A DNA stretch of 64,000 nt from JBHGYD01 sp041920415 (lineage in GTDB: Bacteria; Bacillota; Bacilli; Bacillales; Anoxybacillaceae): the NCBI GenBank assembly GCA_041920415.1, contig JBHGYD010000004.1, forward strand, positions 1 through 64,000, in the 5' to 3' direction. The translations under genes and the position numbers were made by a program. Below, one piece after another: positions 17,791 through 26,590 of the stretch (its first letter is position 1; every line of letters starts with the position of its first letter). The notes below the pieces were generated by a model. The model made no database searches. It was not told where the DNA came from and saw only the letters and a list, made by a program, of their open reading frames with translations.

Positions 17791-18729
17791 TTGATAGGGA
17801 CGTTAAAGAAGGGGTTGTTTGTTGGAGTAAAGACGACGTGGACGCTCGGAAAAATTATTTTTCCGATTACGATCATTGTCACAGTTTTACAGCATACACC
17901 GATTTTACAGTGGTTCATTCGAATGATTACGCCCATGATGAAATGGATTGGCTTACCGGGAGATGCAGCGATTCCGCTTGTGCTTGGGAACTTTTTGAAC
18001 TTATATGCAGGAATCGGTGCGATATTAACGTTACATTTAACGGTGAAAGAAGTATTTATTTTAGCTGTGATGCTTTCGTTTTCTCATAATTTGCTTGTCG
18101 AATTGACGGTTGCGGCGAAAGTGGGGGTAAACGTCGCTTTAGCAGTAGCGGTTCGCGTTGGTTTAGCGATCGTGTCCGCTTTTTTGATTCATCTCCTTTG
18201 GCAAGGTGGAAGCGATGTTGCCCAGTACGGTTTCATTTCCAATTCTGTTGAACAATTAACGAGTTGGAGCGCGATTATCATCGCTGGTATCAAAAAAGCG
18301 TTTTTTGGCATCGTTCAATTAGCGATGATTGTCATTCCGCTAATGATGGGGATTCAACTATTAAAAGATTTAAAATGGCTTGATGTGTTTTCACGGTGGA
18401 TGGCTCCAGTGACGAAAGCGCTTGGAATGAAAGAAAATACGTCGATGACGCTCGCGGCAGGGCTTTTATTTGGGCTTGCGTACGGAGCGGGCGTGATGAT
18501 TCAGGCGATAAAAGAAGACGGGGTGTCAAAGCGGGATGTCACGCTGGCGTTTCTTTTTCTTGTCGCCTGCCATGCGGTAGTGGAAGATACATTGTTGTTT
18601 GTTCCGCTTGGGATTCCTGTTTGGCCGCTGTTATTGATTCGCTTAATTACGGCGATTATATTGACGATGATTGTCGGTTTTACTTGGAATCGTGTTGTAC
18701 AAACTAAAAGGAAGGAAGCTGCTTTATGA
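17791..18729 (+). CDS. yvoD: Nucleoside-recognition (Gate) domain membrane protein YvoD
   Basis: 312-aa membrane protein with about eight helices and two Gate/nucleoside-recognition repeats, one containing GLPGDAAIPLVLGNFLN. Its transport or sensing role is unknown. The likely start is TTG 17791, preceded by GGGGGAG. It overlaps ppaX by four bases (ATGA), so the two are translationally coupled. The order hprK-lgt-yvoD-ppaX-yvoF is conserved in Bacillus. Confidence 0.85.
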   Translation: MIGTLKKGLFVGVKTTWTLGKIIFPITIIVTVLQHTPILQWFIRMITPMMKWIGLPGDAAIPLVLGNFLNLYAGIGAILTLHLTVKEVFILAVMLSFSHNLLVELTVAAKVGVNVALAVAVRVGLAIVSAFLIHLLWQGGSDVAQYGFISNSVEQLTSWSAIIIAGIKKAFFGIVQLAMIVIPLMMGIQLLKDLKWLDVFSRWMAPVTKALGMKENTSMTLAAGLLFGLAYGAGVMIQAIKEDGVSKRDVTLAFLFLVACHAVVEDTLLFVPLGIPVWPLLLIRLITAIILTMIVGFTWNRVVQTKRKEAAL

Positions 18730-19367
18730 ACATTCGCACTGTGTTATTTGATTTAGATGGAACGTTAATTGATACAAATGAACTTATTATTCAATCATTT
18801 TTGCATACGTTAGAAACGTATTATCCAGGGAAATATAAGCGTGAAGACGTTCTTCCGTTTATTGGTCCACCTCTTTATGATACATTTGTGGCGCTTGATG
18901 AGGAGCGCGTGCAAGAAATGATTGATACGTATCGCGCGTTCAATCATGCGCAGCACGATGCGCTTGTGAAAGAATACGAAACGGTATATGAAACGATTGA
19001 AACGTTGCATAAAAATGGGTTTCAATTAGGTGTCGTGACGACGAAAATCAATGCGACTGCAATCATGGGATTGAAGCGGACGAAGCTCGATCCATTTTTT
19101 CATTGCGTCGTCGGACTCGATGATGTGAAAAATGCCAAGCCGCATCCAGAGCCGATTTTAAAGGCGCTCGAGCTGTTGAACTCAACGCCGGAAGAAGCGT
19201 TGATGGTTGGCGATAATTATCATGATATTTTAGCGGGAAAACAAGCGGGAACGAAAACGGCAGGAGTTGCATGGACGATTAAAGGACGGGAATACTTAGA
19301 GAAGTACGAACCGGATTTTATGCTCGAAAAAATGAGCGATTTACTGCGCATTCTAGGGGTGGAATAA
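18726..19367 (+). CDS. ppaX: Pyrophosphatase PpaX
   Basis: 213-aa HAD-family hydrolase that splits the pyrophosphate released when HprK dephosphorylates HPr-Ser-P and Crh-Ser-P. The HAD motifs are present: LFDLDGTL (Asp9 nucleophile, Asp11), the VVTTK segment, a conserved lysine in NAKPHPEP and GDNYHDI. Operon position with hprK supports this over other phosphoglycolate-phosphatase-like HAD enzymes. Confidence 0.93.
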   Translation: MNIRTVLFDLDGTLIDTNELIIQSFLHTLETYYPGKYKREDVLPFIGPPLYDTFVALDEERVQEMIDTYRAFNHAQHDALVKEYETVYETIETLHKNGFQLGVVTTKINATAIMGLKRTKLDPFFHCVVGLDDVKNAKPHPEPILKALELLNSTPEEALMVGDNYHDILAGKQAGTKTAGVAWTIKGREYLEKYEPDFMLEKMSDLLRILGVE

Positions 19368-19370
19368 ATT

Positions 19371-19889
19371 TTGAGACGGACGACGAAATATCCGGTGTCA
19401 GGAGCGAACTCGCTTTGGCAAATTTATAAAACGGTATCGTTTTGGAAAGTGTTCAAAAACGTCATCTTCATTCAAATCGGGCGCTATACGCCGTTTATGC
19501 CGCTCAAAAATTGGCTGTACCGCACGTTTTTACGCATGGAAATCGGTGAGAAAACAGCGCTTGCTTTCATGGTGATGCCGGATATTATGTTTCCGGAAAA
19601 AATTAAGATTGGTCGCAATTCGATTATCGGTTATAACACAACGATTTTAGCGCACGAATATTTAATTGACGAGTATCGGCTCGGTGATGTTGTCATCGGC
19701 GATGAGGTGATGATTGGAGCTAATTCGACCGTACTTCCGGGAGTGGTGATTGGTGATCGTGCAGTTGTGGCAGCTGGAACGGTCGTGCATAAAGATGTGC
19801 CGGCTGGTGCTTTCGTGGCCGGCAATCCGATGCGAATCATTTACACAAAAGAAGAAATGGAGCGAAGAAAGATGCATTCTAACGAATAG
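19371..19889 (+). CDS. yvoF: Hexapeptide-repeat acyltransferase YvoF
   Basis: 172-aa putative O-acetyltransferase. Residues about 55-160 carry left-handed beta-helix hexapeptides (IKIGRNSIIGYNT, VVIGDEVMIGANSTVLPGVVIGDRAVVAAGTVV). Its acceptor is unknown; it shares the hprK operon in Bacillus. Start is probably TTG 19371, about nine bases after AGGGGTGG, which lies in the end of ppaX. Confidence 0.85.
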   Translation: MRRTTKYPVSGANSLWQIYKTVSFWKVFKNVIFIQIGRYTPFMPLKNWLYRTFLRMEIGEKTALAFMVMPDIMFPEKIKIGRNSIIGYNTTILAHEYLIDEYRLGDVVIGDEVMIGANSTVLPGVVIGDRAVVAAGTVVHKDVPAGAFVAGNPMRIIYTKEEMERRKMHSNE

Positions 19890-19907
19890 TTAGAATGCCA
19901 TTTTTTT
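19874..19907 (+). terminator. Terminator of the hprK operon
   Basis: GCATTCTAAC/GTTAGAATGC (19874-19883/19889-19898) then CA and seven T. It overlaps the yvoF stop codon. Confidence 0.9.
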
Positions 19908-19921
19908 ATCACATAATATAG

Positions 19922-19950
19922 TTGACTCACGAAGAAATGAGGAGTAAACT
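19922..19950 (+). promoter_or_regulatory. Sigma-A promoter of the his operon
   Basis: TTGACT, 17 bases, TAAACT. The leader to hisZ is only about 60 bases, and I see no T-box or leader peptide there, so control by a His T-box is unlikely. Confidence 0.6.
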
Positions 19951-20016
19951 ACAAATAACTTCACTTCTCTACTATATTAGCAAACTAAAGTATTTAGGGA
20001 TAAAGGACGTGTGACC

Positions 20017-21195
20017 ATGTCAAAGTTGTTTATGTTTGAAAAACCGTTAGGAATGCGCGATACATTGCCGTTTTTATATAAGATAAAAAAACGCGTTCGT
20101 CAAGCAATGACGAATGAGATTGAAAAATGGGGATACGAATTTATCGAAACGCCGACATTGGAATATTACGAAACGGTGGGATCGGCGTCGGCGATCGCGG
20201 ACCATCAATTGTTTAAATTGCTCGATCAGCAAGGTCATACGCTTGTGCTTCGTCCGGATATGACCGCGCCGATTGCCCGATTGGCCGCTTCACGCCTTTA
20301 CCAGCAAGGTAATCCGTTACGCCTGGCCTATAATGCCAATGTGTTTCGTGCTCAGCAACGCGAAGGCGGTCGACCAGCAGAGTTTGAACAAATGGGTGTC
20401 GAATGCATTGGAGATGGAACGGTCGTCGCTGATGCCGAAGTGATTAGTTTAATGATTGCGACGTTACAACAGGTCGGATTGCGGCATTTTACGGTAGCTG
20501 TCGGTCATATTGGCTACGTGAATGCGTTGTTTTTAGACATTTTAGGGAACGAAGAGCGCGCCAACGCATTGCGCCGGTTTTTATATGAAAAAAATTACGT
20601 CGGCTATCGCGAGCATGTTAAATCGTTGCCGCTTTCATCGATTGATCAACAACGTCTTCTTCAGCTTCTCCAATTACGCGGAAACGAAACAGCGATTAGT
20701 CAAGCGCGTGAACTTGTTCATACGGAAGAAGGAGTAAAAGCGATTGAAGAGCTTCATGAGCTATGGAATGCGCTCCGGCTGTACGGGGTGGCTGATTTTG
20801 TCAAAATGGATATGACGCTTGTAAGCCATATGAGCTACTATACCGGCATTTTATTTGAAGTGTATGCGGAAAATGTCGGGTTTCCGCTTGGAAACGGTGG
20901 CCGCTATGACGAATTGCTTGAAAAATTTGCGCGAAAAGCCCCTGCGACTGGCTTTGGTATTCGCCTCGACCGTTTGATCGAAGCGCTTGGAGAAATGGAA
21001 ACAGAAGCAGAAATCGAATGTATTATTTTCAGTCAAGAGCGATTTGCTGAAGCGATTCAATTAGCAAATGAAAAGCGTCGCGAAGGGAAGCGCGTCGTAT
21101 TGCAACATATTTCTGGCATTCATGATATTGATGCGTACAGTAAACGGTATCAACCTATCACGTATTTGCTTGGTCGTACAGGAAAGGGGGAATAA
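20017..21195 (+). CDS. hisZ: ATP phosphoribosyltransferase regulatory subunit
   Basis: About 392-aa paralogue of histidyl-tRNA synthetase that forms a hetero-octamer with the short HisG and confers histidine feedback. The class II synthetase core is visible: GMRDTLP, LRPDMTAPIAR, the motif-2 region with FRAQQREGGRPAEFEQMG, and GGRYDELLEKF. It lacks a tRNA-binding extension. ATG 20017 is preferred over GTG 20011 because AAAGGA lies nine bases upstream. First gene of the complete his operon. Confidence 0.94.
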   Translation: MSKLFMFEKPLGMRDTLPFLYKIKKRVRQAMTNEIEKWGYEFIETPTLEYYETVGSASAIADHQLFKLLDQQGHTLVLRPDMTAPIARLAASRLYQQGNPLRLAYNANVFRAQQREGGRPAEFEQMGVECIGDGTVVADAEVISLMIATLQQVGLRHFTVAVGHIGYVNALFLDILGNEERANALRRFLYEKNYVGYREHVKSLPLSSIDQQRLLQLLQLRGNETAISQARELVHTEEGVKAIEELHELWNALRLYGVADFVKMDMTLVSHMSYYTGILFEVYAENVGFPLGNGGRYDELLEKFARKAPATGFGIRLDRLIEALGEMETEAEIECIIFSQERFAEAIQLANEKRREGKRVVLQHISGIHDIDAYSKRYQPITYLLGRTGKGE

Positions 21196-21198
21196 GCG

Positions 21199-21822
21199 AT
21201 GTTGACGATTGCGATGCCAAAAGGCCGGATTTTTGAAGAAGCGCTTGAATTGTTACGAAAGGCAGGCTATACCCTTCCACCGGAATTTGCTGAATCAAGA
21301 AAATTAATGATTGAAGTTCCTGAGGAAAAGATGCGCTTTATTCTCGCGAAACCAATGGATGTCGTTACCTATGTCGAACACGGTGTCGCTGATTTAGGGA
21401 TCGCTGGAAAAGATGTGATGTTAGAAGAAGAACGGGATGTTTATGAGTTGCTAGACTTAAAAATTAGCAAGTGCCATTTAGCGGTTGCTGGTCTTCCTCA
21501 TGGTCAAGTTCATCATGTTGCACCGCGCGTCGCTACGAAATATCCAAATATCGCCTCGAGCTATTTTCGCGAACAAGGCGAGCAAGTCGAGGTTATCACG
21601 TTAAACGGCTCGATTGAGCTTGCTCCATTAATTGGACTTGCGGACCGCATCGTCGACATTGTGTCTACCGGCAGAACGCTAAAAGAAAACGGTCTTGTCG
21701 AATTGGAAAAAATCGCGGATGTGACATCGCGTCTTATTGTCAATCCTGTTAGTTACCGAATGAAAGATGAGCCAATTAATCAAATGGTAGAGCGGTTATC
21801 AGCTGTTATTCCAGATGAATAA
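21199..21822 (+). CDS. hisG: ATP phosphoribosyltransferase, short form
   Basis: 207-aa catalytic subunit of the first histidine step (ATP + PRPP to phosphoribosyl-ATP). It lacks the C-terminal ACT-like regulatory domain of long HisG and therefore needs HisZ, encoded three bases upstream. The motif DIVSTGRTLKENGL (PRPP binding) is present. Ribosome binding site AAAGGGGGAA lies in the end of hisZ. Confidence 0.96.
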   Translation: MLTIAMPKGRIFEEALELLRKAGYTLPPEFAESRKLMIEVPEEKMRFILAKPMDVVTYVEHGVADLGIAGKDVMLEEERDVYELLDLKISKCHLAVAGLPHGQVHHVAPRVATKYPNIASSYFREQGEQVEVITLNGSIELAPLIGLADRIVDIVSTGRTLKENGLVELEKIADVTSRLIVNPVSYRMKDEPINQMVERLSAVIPDE

Positions 21823-21835
21823 GGGGGAGAACGTG

Positions 21836-23104
21836 ATGAAAATCGAACGAGTAACAGGGCAGTTATCATTGCGCCGGACGATTGAAACGGGAACGGAAGA
21901 GCAAAGACGGGCAGTTCGGCAAATTATTGATGATGTTCGTACACATGGCGATGCAGCATTAAAAACGTATACAGAAAAATTTGATCAAGTGGCATTGGAT
22001 TCATTGCTTGTATCACAATCAGAAATCGAAGCGGCTTACCAAGAAATAAACGAAGACATGCTTCACGTGATTCGTGAAGCAGCGGCGAATATTCGTGATT
22101 ATCATGCGCGACAAAAGCGCGAATCATGGGTGATGACAAAAGAAGACGGAACGATTCTTGGGCAAAAAGTGACACCGCTCGATGCAGTCGGTCTATACGT
22201 TCCGGGCGGTACAGCCGCTTACCCATCGTCCGTGTTAATGAATGTCATTCCGGCGCAAGTGGCGGGGGTTAAACGCATTGTCATCGTCTCTCCGCCAAAC
22301 AAACAAGGAACGTTGCCGGCAGGGGTGTTAGTGGCCGCTAACGAGCTAGGAGTGAGAGAAATTTATAAAGTTGGTGGAGCTCAAGCGATTGCCGCTCTTG
22401 CTTATGGGACGGAAACGATTCAGCCGGTCGATAAAATTTTTGGTCCTGGAAATATTTACGTTGCGTTAGCGAAACGGGAAGTTTTTGGTCAAGTGGCGAT
22501 TGATATGATTGCTGGGCCAAGTGAAATTGTTGTGTTAGCTGATGAAACAGCAAAGGCAAATGAAGTGGCAGCTGACCTTTTATCACAAGCAGAACATGAT
22601 GAGCGTGCGTCTAGCATTCTTGTCACTCCTTCGATGAAGCTCGCGTTAGAAGTAGCGAGCGAAGTGGAAAAACAGCTAGAAACATTACCGCGGAAAGAGA
22701 TTGCTGCTGCGTCGCTTGAACAATATGGAGCGATTTATGTGACCGATACGTTAGAAGAAGCGGTTGCTGTGGTGAACGAGCTTGCTCCAGAACACTTAGA
22801 AATTATGACGGAGCAACCGATGAACTTACTTGGACAAATTTGTCATGCTGGAGCGATTTTTTTAGGCCGCTTCAGTTCTGAACCTGTCGGTGATTATTTT
22901 GCCGGGCCGAATCACGTTTTACCAACGAACGGTACTGCTAGGTTTTCTAGTGGGTTAAGTGTCGATGAGTTTGTAAAAAAATCAAGCATCATTTTATACA
23001 GCGAACAAGCGCTGCAAGAGCATGGGGCAAAAATTGCGGCATTTGCGCGGTTAGAAGGGCTTGAAGCTCATGCGCGAGCGGTAGAAGAACGGTTGAAAAA
23101 ATAG
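21836..23104 (+). CDS. hisD: Histidinol dehydrogenase
   Basis: 422-aa zinc enzyme oxidising histidinol to histidine in two NAD-dependent steps. Characteristic blocks are VGLYVPGGTAAYPSSVLMN, the GPGNIYVALAKR segment, SEHDERASSIL-like QAEHDE and the C-terminal GPNHVLPTNGTARFSSGLSV. ATG 21836 is preferred over the in-frame ATG at 21815, since AAGGGGGAG precedes it by six bases and the upstream ATG lies inside hisG. Confidence 0.96.
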   Translation: MKIERVTGQLSLRRTIETGTEEQRRAVRQIIDDVRTHGDAALKTYTEKFDQVALDSLLVSQSEIEAAYQEINEDMLHVIREAAANIRDYHARQKRESWVMTKEDGTILGQKVTPLDAVGLYVPGGTAAYPSSVLMNVIPAQVAGVKRIVIVSPPNKQGTLPAGVLVAANELGVREIYKVGGAQAIAALAYGTETIQPVDKIFGPGNIYVALAKREVFGQVAIDMIAGPSEIVVLADETAKANEVAADLLSQAEHDERASSILVTPSMKLALEVASEVEKQLETLPRKEIAAASLEQYGAIYVTDTLEEAVAVVNELAPEHLEIMTEQPMNLLGQICHAGAIFLGRFSSEPVGDYFAGPNHVLPTNGTARFSSGLSVDEFVKKSSIILYSEQALQEHGAKIAAFARLEGLEAHARAVEERLKK

Positions 23105-23118
23105 GGAGGATAACAAAG

Positions 23119-23706
23119 ATGGTAAGGCAAGCGGTCATTTCACGTACAACAAACGAAACGGACATTCACCTTGAATTGACGATTGACGGAGAAGGAAAAG
23201 CGGAATTAGAAACAGGAGTGCCGTTTTTAACCCATATGCTTGATCTGTTTACAAAGCATGGGCAGTTCGATTTACAAGTAAAAGCGAAAGGCGATATCGA
23301 CATTGACGACCATCATACGACGGAAGATATCGGGATTTGTTTAGGACAGGCGCTACGTGAGGCGCTCGGTGATAAAAAAGGAATTAAACGTTACGGCAAT
23401 GCGTTCGTGCCAATGGATGAGGCGCTCGCACAAGTCGTGGTCGATTTAAGCAACCGCCCGCATTTTGAGTTTCATGGCGAGTTTCCAAGCCAAAAAGTAG
23501 GGACGTTTGATGTAGAGTTGGTTCACGAGTTTTTATGGAAGCTAGCCCTTGAAGCGCGCATGAATTTGCACGTGATCGTCCATTATGGTCGCAACACACA
23601 CCATATGATTGAAGCCGTATTTAAAGCGTTAGGGCGCGCGTTGGATGAAGCGACGATGATTGACCCGCGCGTTAAAGGAGTTCCATCGACGAAAGGAATG
23701 TTATAA
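23119..23706 (+). CDS. hisB: Imidazoleglycerol-phosphate dehydratase
   Basis: 195-aa Mn-dependent enzyme converting IGP to imidazoleacetol phosphate. The paired metal motifs DDHHTTED and the later THHMIEAVFKALGRAL are present. It is monofunctional, without the phosphatase domain of enterobacterial HisB. Ribosome binding site AGGGAGG. hisH starts directly after the stop. Confidence 0.96.
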   Translation: MVRQAVISRTTNETDIHLELTIDGEGKAELETGVPFLTHMLDLFTKHGQFDLQVKAKGDIDIDDHHTTEDIGICLGQALREALGDKKGIKRYGNAFVPMDEALAQVVVDLSNRPHFEFHGEFPSQKVGTFDVELVHEFLWKLALEARMNLHVIVHYGRNTHHMIEAVFKALGRALDEATMIDPRVKGVPSTKGML

Positions 23707-24342
23707 ATGATCGGCATTATTGATTACGGTATGGGCAACTTGTATAGCGTCAGCAAAGCATTAGAGCGTTTAAACTATGAATATTTGATTTCTAATGACC
23801 CTAAACAACTGAAAAAAGCGAAAGGTCTGATTTTACCGGGCGTTGGTTCATTTAAAGATGCGATGCATATTTTAAATGAAACAGGGCTGTCCGAATTTAT
23901 TCGCACGGCCGCAAATGAGGGAATACCTTTACTTGGCATTTGCCTTGGCATGCAGCTTTTATTTGAAGAAAGCGAAGAAAATGGGTTAACGGAAGGATTA
24001 GGATTGTTGAAAGGTCGCGTCGTCCGATTTCCGGGCGTAACCGCAAACGGTGAAACGTACAAAGTGCCGCATATGGGGTGGAATCGTCTCATTTTTCGCC
24101 ATCTGTCCCCACTGTTAACGAATGTCGAAGAAGGACACGTTTATTTCGTTCATTCGTACTATGTCGATACGGATGATGAAGCCGTCGTGTTAGCCAGCAG
24201 TTCCTATGATGTCAATGTTCCTGCTGTCGTCGGCAAAGGAAATGTGTTTGGTACACAGTTTCATCCGGAAAAAAGTAGCGACATCGGTATGAAGATTTTG
24301 CAAAACTATGCGAACATCGTGGAAGGAAAGGGGAATGAGTGA
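23707..24342 (+). CDS. hisH: Imidazole glycerol phosphate synthase, glutaminase subunit
   Basis: 211-aa class I glutamine amidotransferase that feeds ammonia to HisF. The catalytic triad is visible as Cys79 (LGICLGMQ), His186 and Glu188 (FHPEKS), together with the oxyanion-strand PGVGSF. Its stop overlaps the hisA start by one base. Confidence 0.96.
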   Translation: MIGIIDYGMGNLYSVSKALERLNYEYLISNDPKQLKKAKGLILPGVGSFKDAMHILNETGLSEFIRTAANEGIPLLGICLGMQLLFEESEENGLTEGLGLLKGRVVRFPGVTANGETYKVPHMGWNRLIFRHLSPLLTNVEEGHVYFVHSYYVDTDDEAVVLASSSYDVNVPAVVGKGNVFGTQFHPEKSSDIGMKILQNYANIVEGKGNE

Positions 24343-25076
24343 TGGCGGCATTTACAATTTATCCTGCTATTGATATGCGCGGCGGCAAATGTGTTCGTCT
24401 TTTACAAGGGGATTATAATAAAGAAACGGTATACGGCGATTCACCGTTTGAGATGGCACGTTTGTTCGCTGAGCAAGGGGCGCAGTGGATTCATATGGTC
24501 GACCTAGATGGGGCGAAAGAAGGAAAGCGTATGAATGACCGTTTTGTGCTGGAAGTGGCGAAAAAGCTCAACGTAAATGTTCAAATTGGCGGCGGCATTC
24601 GTACGGAGGAAGATATTGTTTATTATTTAGAAAACGGTGTTGCCCGTGTGATTTTAGGAAGTGCGGCCATCGCCAATCCGCCGTTTGTCAAAGAGATGCT
24701 TAAAAAATATGGCGAGCGCATTGCAATTGGGCTTGATGCAAAAAACGGCTTTGTCGCTACGGAAGGATGGCTGAACACCTCAAATGTCAAAGCGACAGAA
24801 CTTGGAAAGGAATTGGCAGAGGCTGGCGCGCAAACATTTATTTTTACGGATATTGCGACCGATGGAATGCTGTCAGGGCCGAATGTACAAGCGGTCGCTG
24901 AAATGGCACGCGTGACAGGGAAAAACGTGATTGCATCTGGTGGAGTAAGTTCGCTCGAAGATTTACGAACATTAACGAAATTTGCCGCAGATGGTGTCGT
25001 CGGTGCCATTGTCGGTAAAGCGTTATATACGAAGCAGTTTACGCTTGCGGAGGCGTTAGAGGCGGTGAGGGTATGA
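24342..25076 (+). CDS. hisA: ProFAR isomerase
   Basis: 244-aa TIM barrel that opens the ribose ring of ProFAR (Amadori rearrangement). Catalytic Asp11 (PAIDMRGG) and the second-half aspartate in FTDIATDGM are present; phosphate loops GGGIRTEED and ASGGVSSLED are intact. ATG 24342 fits the spacing from AAAGGGG better than GTG 24339. It overlaps hisF by four bases. Confidence 0.95.
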   Translation: MAAFTIYPAIDMRGGKCVRLLQGDYNKETVYGDSPFEMARLFAEQGAQWIHMVDLDGAKEGKRMNDRFVLEVAKKLNVNVQIGGGIRTEEDIVYYLENGVARVILGSAAIANPPFVKEMLKKYGERIAIGLDAKNGFVATEGWLNTSNVKATELGKELAEAGAQTFIFTDIATDGMLSGPNVQAVAEMARVTGKNVIASGGVSSLEDLRTLTKFAADGVVGAIVGKALYTKQFTLAEALEAVRV

Positions 25077-25831
25077 TTACAAAACGCATCATTCCTTGTT
25101 TAGATGTTAAGGATGGAAGGGTGGTCAAAGGCGTGCAATTTGTTCAGTTGCGCGATGCGGGCGACCCGGTAGAACTAGCGAAGTTTTACGATGAACAAGG
25201 AGCCGATGAACTTGTCTTTTTAGATATTTCCGCTTCTCATGAAGGGCGCAAAACGATGATTGAAGTGGTGGAAAAGGTCGCGGCGCAGCTTGCGATTCCA
25301 TTTACTGTTGGCGGTGGAATCAATTCGCTTGATGATATGAAAAAGATTTTGCGCGCGGGTGCGGACAAAGTGTCGTTAAATACTGCCGCTGTCAACAACC
25401 CACAACTGATTAACGAAGGAGCCGATTTTTTCGGTTCGCAATGCATTGTCGTTGCCATCGACGCCAAATATGACGAGGAGCTTCGTTCTTGGCGCGTGTA
25501 TACACATGGCGGGCGCAACGCAACGAACCGCGAAGTCGTTGAATGGGCAAAAGAAGTCGTTCAGCGCGGTGCGGGAGAAATTTTATTAACAAGCATGGAC
25601 TGCGATGGCGGGAAAAACGGTTTTGATTTGGCGTTAACGAGAAAAGTAAGCGAAGCCGTTTCCGTCCCTGTCATCGCTTCAGGTGGAGCTGGTAAAGCGG
25701 AGCATTTTCTTGAAGCTTTTTGTGAAGGCAAAGCAGATGCTGCGTTAGCGGCGTCGATTTTTCACTACAAAGAAACGTCCGTCAAAGAAGTAAAAGCGTA
25801 TTTAAAAGAAAGAGGGGTAAACGTTCGATGA
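25073..25831 (+). CDS. hisF: Imidazole glycerol phosphate synthase, cyclase subunit
   Basis: 252-aa TIM barrel closing the imidazole ring and releasing AICAR. Catalytic Asp11 (IPCLDVKDG) and the second aspartate in LLTSMDCDG are seen, with phosphate loops GGGINSLDD and ASGGAGKAE. It pairs with HisH upstream. ATGA overlaps at both ends suggest tight coupling within hisA-hisF-hisI. Confidence 0.96.
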   Translation: MITKRIIPCLDVKDGRVVKGVQFVQLRDAGDPVELAKFYDEQGADELVFLDISASHEGRKTMIEVVEKVAAQLAIPFTVGGGINSLDDMKKILRAGADKVSLNTAAVNNPQLINEGADFFGSQCIVVAIDAKYDEELRSWRVYTHGGRNATNREVVEWAKEVVQRGAGEILLTSMDCDGGKNGFDLALTRKVSEAVSVPVIASGGAGKAEHFLEAFCEGKADAALAASIFHYKETSVKEVKAYLKERGVNVR

Positions 25832-26460
25832 ACCTCGCAACGATTAAATTTGATGAAAAAGGGCTTGTTCCAGCGATTGTGCAAGATGCGCAAAGCAAAG
25901 AAGTGTTGACGTTGGCGTACATGAATGAAGAATCGATAAAAAAGTCGTTAGAAACGGGAGAAACATGGTTTTATAGTCGTTCGCGCGGGGAGCTTTGGCA
26001 TAAAGGAGCAACTTCCGGTAACACGCAACGCATTGTCGATATGCGCTACGATTGTGACAACGATGCGATCCTCGTTCTTGTCGAACCAACGGGGCCGGCT
26101 TGCCATACCGGAAGCTACTCTTGCTTTTCAAAACGCATCAATGAGGAATCGTTTCATCCGTCGGCGAACCGATTCGCCATTATCAATGAGCTTGAGAAAA
26201 TCATCGCCGAGCGTGAAGCCGAACGGCCAGAAGGTGCGTACACGACATATTTGTTTGAAAAAGGCGTCGATAAAATTTTAAAGAAAGTCGGTGAAGAAGC
26301 CGCTGAAGTAATTATTGCGGCAAAAAATCGCAATCCGGAAGAATTGAAATGGGAAGTAGCGGATTTATTGTATCATTTGCTTGTTTTGTTACGCGAACAA
26401 AAACTGCCGCTTGATGCAGTGTTAGACGTATTAAACGAACGTCACGCAGCTAAACAATGA
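25828..26460 (+). CDS. hisI: Bifunctional phosphoribosyl-AMP cyclohydrolase/phosphoribosyl-ATP pyrophosphatase
   Basis: 210-aa fusion for histidine steps 2 and 3. The N-terminal cyclohydrolase has SRSRGELWHKGATSGN and the zinc-site motifs DCDNDA and CHTGSYSCF. The C-terminal MazG-like pyrophosphatase has KKVGEEAAEVIIAAKN. Fusion is usual in Bacillus. Last gene of the operon, followed by a terminator. Confidence 0.95.
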   Translation: MNLATIKFDEKGLVPAIVQDAQSKEVLTLAYMNEESIKKSLETGETWFYSRSRGELWHKGATSGNTQRIVDMRYDCDNDAILVLVEPTGPACHTGSYSCFSKRINEESFHPSANRFAIINELEKIIAEREAERPEGAYTTYLFEKGVDKILKKVGEEAAEVIIAAKNRNPEELKWEVADLLYHLLVLLREQKLPLDAVLDVLNERHAAKQ

Positions 26461-26518
26461 GAAGAGGCTGGCTCATGATCGTATCACGATTTTGAGTCAG
26501 CTTCTGTTATTTTTTTTG
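26461..26518 (+). terminator. Terminator of the his operon
   Basis: Long hairpin whose stem includes CTGGCTCA/TGAGTCAG, then a T-run from about 26510. Confidence 0.8.
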
Positions 26519-26590
26519 GAAACTTTACTGTTTTATGAAAGAATATGTTATACTTCTTTTCGGTGAATTCAACGGAAAATGGAGGACTAG

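Noticed and set aside
19908..20016. His T-box leader before hisZ
   Set aside because: The region from promoter to start is only about 60 bases and has no T-box sequence or specifier stem.
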